Made by a program: the position numbers and the translations under genes
Shown here: one piece after another, positions 60,534 to 64,000 of the stretch
Layout: each line of letters opens with the position of its first letter
Numbering within the stretch: position 1 is the first letter of the stretch
The notes under the pieces: model-generated
Told to the model about the DNA's origin: nothing
The model's input: only the letters and a program-made list of their open reading frames with translations
Database searches by the model: none
From: Pseudomonas canadensis
Lineage (GTDB): Bacteria > Pseudomonadota > Gammaproteobacteria > Pseudomonadales > Pseudomonadaceae
Length of the DNA: 64,000 bases
Direction of reading: 5' to 3'
NCBI RefSeq assembly: GCF_000503215.1
Contig: NZ_AYTD01000010.1
Span: 62,001 to 126,000 of the forward strand

Positions 60534-63500
60534 ATGGCGAAGAAGCCCAACGCTGCCACCTTCATCAAAGACCCGCTCTGGTACAAGGACGCGGTGATCT
60601 ACCAGGTTCATGTCAAATCCTATTTCGACTCCAATAACGACGGTATCGGTGATTTCCCCGGCCTGATCGCCAAGCTCGACTACATCGCCGACCTGGGCGT
60701 GAACACCATCTGGCTGCTGCCGTTCTACCCCTCGCCACGTCGCGACGATGGCTATGACATTGCCGAATACCGTGGTGTGCACAGCGACTACGGGACCATG
60801 GCCGACGCCAAGCGCTTCATCGCCGAAGCGCACAAGCGCGGGCTGCGGGTGATCACCGAATTGGTGATCAACCACACCTCCGACCAGCACCCCTGGTTTC
60901 AACGCGCGCGCAAGGCCAAGCCAGGCTCGGCGGCGCGGGACTTCTATGTGTGGTCGGATGACGACCAGAAATACGACGGCACCCGCATCATCTTCCTCGA
61001 CACCGAGAAGTCGAACTGGACCTGGGACCCGGTCGCCGGCCAATACTTCTGGCACCGCTTCTATTCCCACCAGCCCGACCTCAACTTTGACAACCCCCAG
61101 GTGATGAAAGCTGTGTTGTCGGTGATGCGTTACTGGCTGGACATGGGCATCGACGGCCTGCGCCTCGACGCCATCCCGTATCTGATCGAGCGTGATGGCA
61201 CCAACAACGAAAACCTGCCTGAGACTCACGACGTGCTCAAGCAGATCCGCGCCGAAATCGATGCCCATTACCCCGACCGCATGCTGCTGGCCGAAGCCAA
61301 CCAGTGGCCGGAAGACACCCAACTCTACTTTGGGGACAAGAAGGGCGATGACGGCGACGAATGTCACATGGCCTTCCACTTCCCGCTGATGCCGCGCATG
61401 TACATGGCCCTCGCCCAGGAAGATCGCTTCCCGATCACCGACATCCTGCGCCAGACCCCGGAGATTCCCGCCAACTGCCAATGGGCGATTTTCCTGCGCA
61501 ACCACGATGAACTGACCCTGGAAATGGTCACCGACAAAGAACGCGATTACCTGTGGAACTACTACGCCGCCGACCGGCGCGCGCGCATCAATCTCGGCAT
61601 TCGCCGCCGTCTGGCGCCGCTGATGGAGCGTGATCGCCGGCGTGTCGAGCTGCTCAACAGCCTGCTCTTGTCGATGCCTGGCACGCCGGCCCTGTATTAC
61701 GGCGATGAAATCGGCATGGGCGATAACATCTACCTCGGCGACCGCGATGGCGTGCGTACGCCGATGCAATGGTCCATCGACCGCAACGGCGGCTTCTCCC
61801 GTGCCGACCCGGCCAGCCTGGTGTTACCGCCGATCATGGACCCGCAATACGGCTATCAGTCGGTGAATGTCGAGACCCAGGCCCAGGACCCGCATTCGTT
61901 GCTGAACTGGACCCGGCGCATGCTGGCGGTGCGCAAACAATCCAAGGCGTTCGGCCGTGGCAGCCTGAAAATGCTCTCGCCGAGCAACCGCCGCATCCTG
62001 GCCTATACCCGTGAGTTCACCGGTGAAGACGGGCGCAACGAGATCATCCTCTGCGTGGCCAACGTGTCGCGCAGTGCCCAGGCGGCCGAGTTGGACCTGT
62101 CGGCGTTTGCGGGCATGGTGCCGGTGGAGATGCTCGGCGGTAATGCCTTCCCGCCCATCGGCCAGCTGAATTTCCTGCTGACCCTGGCGCCTTACGGCTT
62201 TTATTGGTTTGTGCTGGCGCCGGAAAACCAGATGCCCAGTTGGCATGTGGAACCGGCCCAGAGCATGCCAGACTTCACCACCCTGGTATTGAAAAAGCGC
62301 ATGGAAGAATTGCTCGAAGAACCTTGCCGCGCCTCCGTGGAACAGACCGCACTGCCGGCCTGGTTGCCCAAGCGCCGCTGGTTCGCGGGCAAGGACACGG
62401 CCATCGACAGCGTGCGCATTGCCTACGGTGTGCGCTTTGGCGATCCCCAGCATCCAGTGTTGCTCAGCGAGCTTGAAGTGACGGCCGGTGGCCAGGTCAG
62501 CCGTTATCAGTTGCCGTTCGGCTTCCTCGGTGAAGACCAGTTCACCAGCGCCTTGCCGCAGCAATTGGCCTTGGCCCGTGTACGCCGAGTGCGTCAGGTG
62601 GGGTTGGTAACCGATGCCTTCAGCCTCGAACACTTTATCCGCGCCGTCATCCAGGGTTTGCAGGCGGGTACCGTGCTCAACACCAACGAAGGCGAACTGC
62701 GCTTTGCCGCAACGCCGCACCTGGCCAAGCTGCAACTGACGGATGAGTCCGAAGTGCGCTACCTGTCGGCCGAGCAGTCCAACAGCTCGGTGGTGGTGGG
62801 CGAGAGCCTGGTGCTCAAGCTGATCCGCAAAGTCGCCTCCGGCGTGCACCCGGAACTGGAAATGAGCGCCTACCTGACCGAAGCCGGCTACCCGAATATC
62901 TCGCCGCTACTGGGCTCGATGATTCGCCACGACGCCGAAGGCCAGGACAACCTGCTGATGATTGCCCAAGGCTACCTGAGCAACCAGGGTGACGCCTGGA
63001 GCTGGACCCAGAACAACCTGGAACGGGCTATCCGCGACGAACTGGCCGAAGCCATCTCCGAGCAGGAACAGCACTACAACGCCCTCGGCGAGCTGGCGGA
63101 TTTTGCCGGGTTGCTCGGCCAACGCCTGGGTGAAATGCACCTGGTGCTCGGCGCGAAAACCAGCAACAAGGACTTCAAGCCCGAAGCCACCACGGCCAAG
63201 GACACCCAGGCCTGGGCGAAAGATGTCGGCGCGCAGTTGGACCGCGCGTTGCAACTGCTTAAACTTCATCAAAGCCAGTTGAACCCCGCGGATCAAGCGC
63301 TGGTCAGTGAATTGCTGGCGCAGAAAAAAGCCATTGCCAGCCATGTGCAGGCCTTGGCGAAAGCCACGGCCGGCGGGTTGCGTATTCGGGTTCACGGTGA
63401 TTTGCACCTGGGCCAAGTGCTGGTGGTGAAGGGCGATGCCTACCTGATCGATTTCGAAGGCGAACCGGCGCGGCCATTGCATGAACGACGCGGCAAGCAC

Positions 63501-63881
63501 AGCCCGTATAAAGATGTGAGCGGCGTGTTGCGCTCCTTCGACTACGCGGCAGCCATGGCCTTGAATGTACAAGGGGTGGACCATTCGCCCGAAGCGGACC
63601 AGGCGCGCAAACGCGTGACTGACCGTTACCTCAAAGAAGCACGGCAGGCCTTTATCCAGGCTTATCAGTCCGCTACGTCTACACTGGCGCATGACTGGCA
63701 GGATGCCAAAGGGCAGGACGCAGCGCTGACATTGTTCAGCCTGGAGAAGGCCGCGTATGAAGTGGCCTACGAAGCGGAAAACCGCCCGACTTGGTTGCCG
63801 GTGCCCTTGCAAGGGTTGCACGGACTGTTGAGCGGGCTTGCACCTATATCGAAAACTGCACGCGGTGGGGAGACGTCATGA
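60534..63881 (+). CDS. treS: Trehalose synthase TreS fused to maltokinase
   Basis: Bifunctional protein of 1115 residues. The N-terminal GH13 barrel (about 15-550) interconverts trehalose and maltose: nucleophile Asp212 in LRLDAIPYL, acid/base Glu254 in [10 protein letters not shown], Asp325 in [10 protein letters not shown]. The C-terminal half (about 560-1110) is a Pep2-type maltokinase with [26 protein letters not shown] (Asp956) and the metal-binding DFEGEP (Asp973), making maltose-1-phosphate for GlgE. Fusion of the two enzymes in one chain is common in pseudomonads. The ATG at 60534 has CCAGGAG upstream. The stop overlaps the glgB start as ATGA. Confidence 0.96.
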   Translation: MAKKPNAATFIKDPLWYKDAVIYQVHVKSYFDSNNDGIGDFPGLIAKLDYIADLGVNTIWLLPFYPSPRRDDGYDIAEYRGVHSDYGTMADAKRFIAEAHKRGLRVITELVINHTSDQHPWFQRARKAKPGSAARDFYVWSDDDQKYDGTRIIFLDTEKSNWTWDPVAGQYFWHRFYSHQPDLNFDNPQVMKAVLSVMRYWLDMGIDGLRLDAIPYLIERDGTNNENLPETHDVLKQIRAEIDAHYPDRMLLAEANQWPEDTQLYFGDKKGDDGDECHMAFHFPLMPRMYMALAQEDRFPITDILRQTPEIPANCQWAIFLRNHDELTLEMVTDKERDYLWNYYAADRRARINLGIRRRLAPLMERDRRRVELLNSLLLSMPGTPALYYGDEIGMGDNIYLGDRDGVRTPMQWSIDRNGGFSRADPASLVLPPIMDPQYGYQSVNVETQAQDPHSLLNWTRRMLAVRKQSKAFGRGSLKMLSPSNRRILAYTREFTGEDGRNEIILCVANVSRSAQAAELDLSAFAGMVPVEMLGGNAFPPIGQLNFLLTLAPYGFYWFVLAPENQMPSWHVEPAQSMPDFTTLVLKKRMEELLEEPCRASVEQTALPAWLPKRRWFAGKDTAIDSVRIAYGVRFGDPQHPVLLSELEVTAGGQVSRYQLPFGFLGEDQFTSALPQQLALARVRRVRQVGLVTDAFSLEHFIRAVIQGLQAGTVLNTNEGELRFAATPHLAKLQLTDESEVRYLSAEQSNSSVVVGESLVLKLIRKVASGVHPELEMSAYLTEAGYPNISPLLGSMIRHDAEGQDNLLMIAQGYLSNQGDAWSWTQNNLERAIRDELAEAISEQEQHYNALGELADFAGLLGQRLGEMHLVLGAKTSNKDFKPEATTAKDTQAWAKDVGAQLDRALQLLKLHQSQLNPADQALVSELLAQKKAIASHVQALAKATAGGLRIRVHGDLHLGQVLVVKGDAYLIDFEGEPARPLHERRGKHSPYKDVSGVLRSFDYAAAMALNVQGVDHSPEADQARKRVTDRYLKEARQAFIQAYQSATSTLAHDWQDAKGQDAALTLFSLEKAAYEVAYEAENRPTWLPVPLQGLHGLLSGLAPISKTARGGETS

Positions 63882-64000
63882 GCTTTACAAATAAAGAACC
63901 GCTGCAACCGAAGTTGACTGCATTGCCGGCGTCCAAGGACGTCGAAGCGCTGGTACGCGCCGAGCACCATGACCCGTTCTCGATTCTCGGGCCACACGAT
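63878..64000 (+). CDS. glgB: 1,4-alpha-glucan branching enzyme GlgB (5' end only)
   Basis: The first 41 codons of glgB, cut by the window end: [20 protein letters not shown]..., then [17 protein letters not shown], the conserved start of the N-terminal carbohydrate-binding domain of branching enzyme. The ATG overlaps the treS stop (ATGA) and follows GGGGAGACG. It completes the trehalose-to-glucan set glgE-treS-glgB. Confidence 0.9.
   Translation, partial: MSFTNKEPLQPKLTALPASKDVEALVRAEHHDPFSILGPHD

Noticed and set aside
1..64000. CRISPR array, prophage, integrative element or tRNA gene
   Set aside because: There are no regularly spaced identical repeats, no integrase, transposase or phage structural genes, and no recognisable tRNA; the repeats present are REP-type and composite intergenic elements.

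Overview
The window looks like the chromosome of a Pseudomonas of the P. fluorescens group. The evidence is the complete mannitol operon mtlEFGKDYZ with MtlR, the dimethylsulfone monooxygenase SfnG, a MuxABC-OpmB efflux operon, several Pseudomonas-restricted small families (DUF1652, DUF2790, DUF3203-like), and many REP doublets of the type seen in this group (TGTAGGAGC...GCTCCTACA). There are no rRNA or tRNA genes, no CRISPR array, no insertion sequence and no prophage.

Layout. 1-9.6 kb: end of a DUF1345 membrane protein, an RND pump with its adaptor, a divergent RstAB/ParRS-like two-component system, an ECF sigma/anti-sigma pair, a DUF3455 protein and a methyltransferase. 9.6-14 kb: sulfur genes (TauE/SafE permease, SfnC-like flavoprotein, SfnG) around a large composite inverted repeat. 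14-18 kb: GNAT, RimK-like ligase, CorA-like transporter, methionine aminopeptidase with a ParD-like gene. 18-20.2 kb: a threonine dehydratase behind a textbook attenuator, then small DUF genes. 20.2-39.1 kb: an autotransporter and the mannitol locus, interrupted between mtlR and mtlE by a 6.4-kb gene for a 2133-residue toxin-like protein. 39.1-50.5 kb: glycosyltransferase, Tpx, MuxABC-OpmB. 50.6-58.2 kb: an MHYT-GGDEF-EAL protein, SDR, hypothetical protein, MocR regulator, CcoG, small proteins and MgtC. 58.4-64 kb: glgE, treS-maltokinase and the start of glgB.

How the genes work together. The mtl genes import mannitol, oxidise it to fructose and phosphorylate fructose; MtlR should activate them. 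SfnG and the SfnC-like protein belong to sulfone use under sulfate limitation; a sigma-54 type promoter and an upstream palindrome precede sfnG. The glgE/treS/glgB genes convert trehalose through maltose and maltose-1-phosphate to branched alpha-glucan. Two RND systems export toxic compounds.

The points I find most worth checking are: (1) a leader peptide with Ile codons, overlapping anti-terminator/terminator hairpins, in front of a threonine dehydratase that lacks its regulatory domain; (2) the giant toxin-like protein with a C-terminal Cys-His-Asp arrangement and three internal repeats, inserted in the mannitol locus; (3) REP elements that have become coding sequence, at the N-terminus of OpmB and the C-terminus of SfnG; (4) the 0.76-kb composite inverted repeat at 10.5-11.2 kb. 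All assignments come from reading the sequence and recalled family knowledge; no database search was run.
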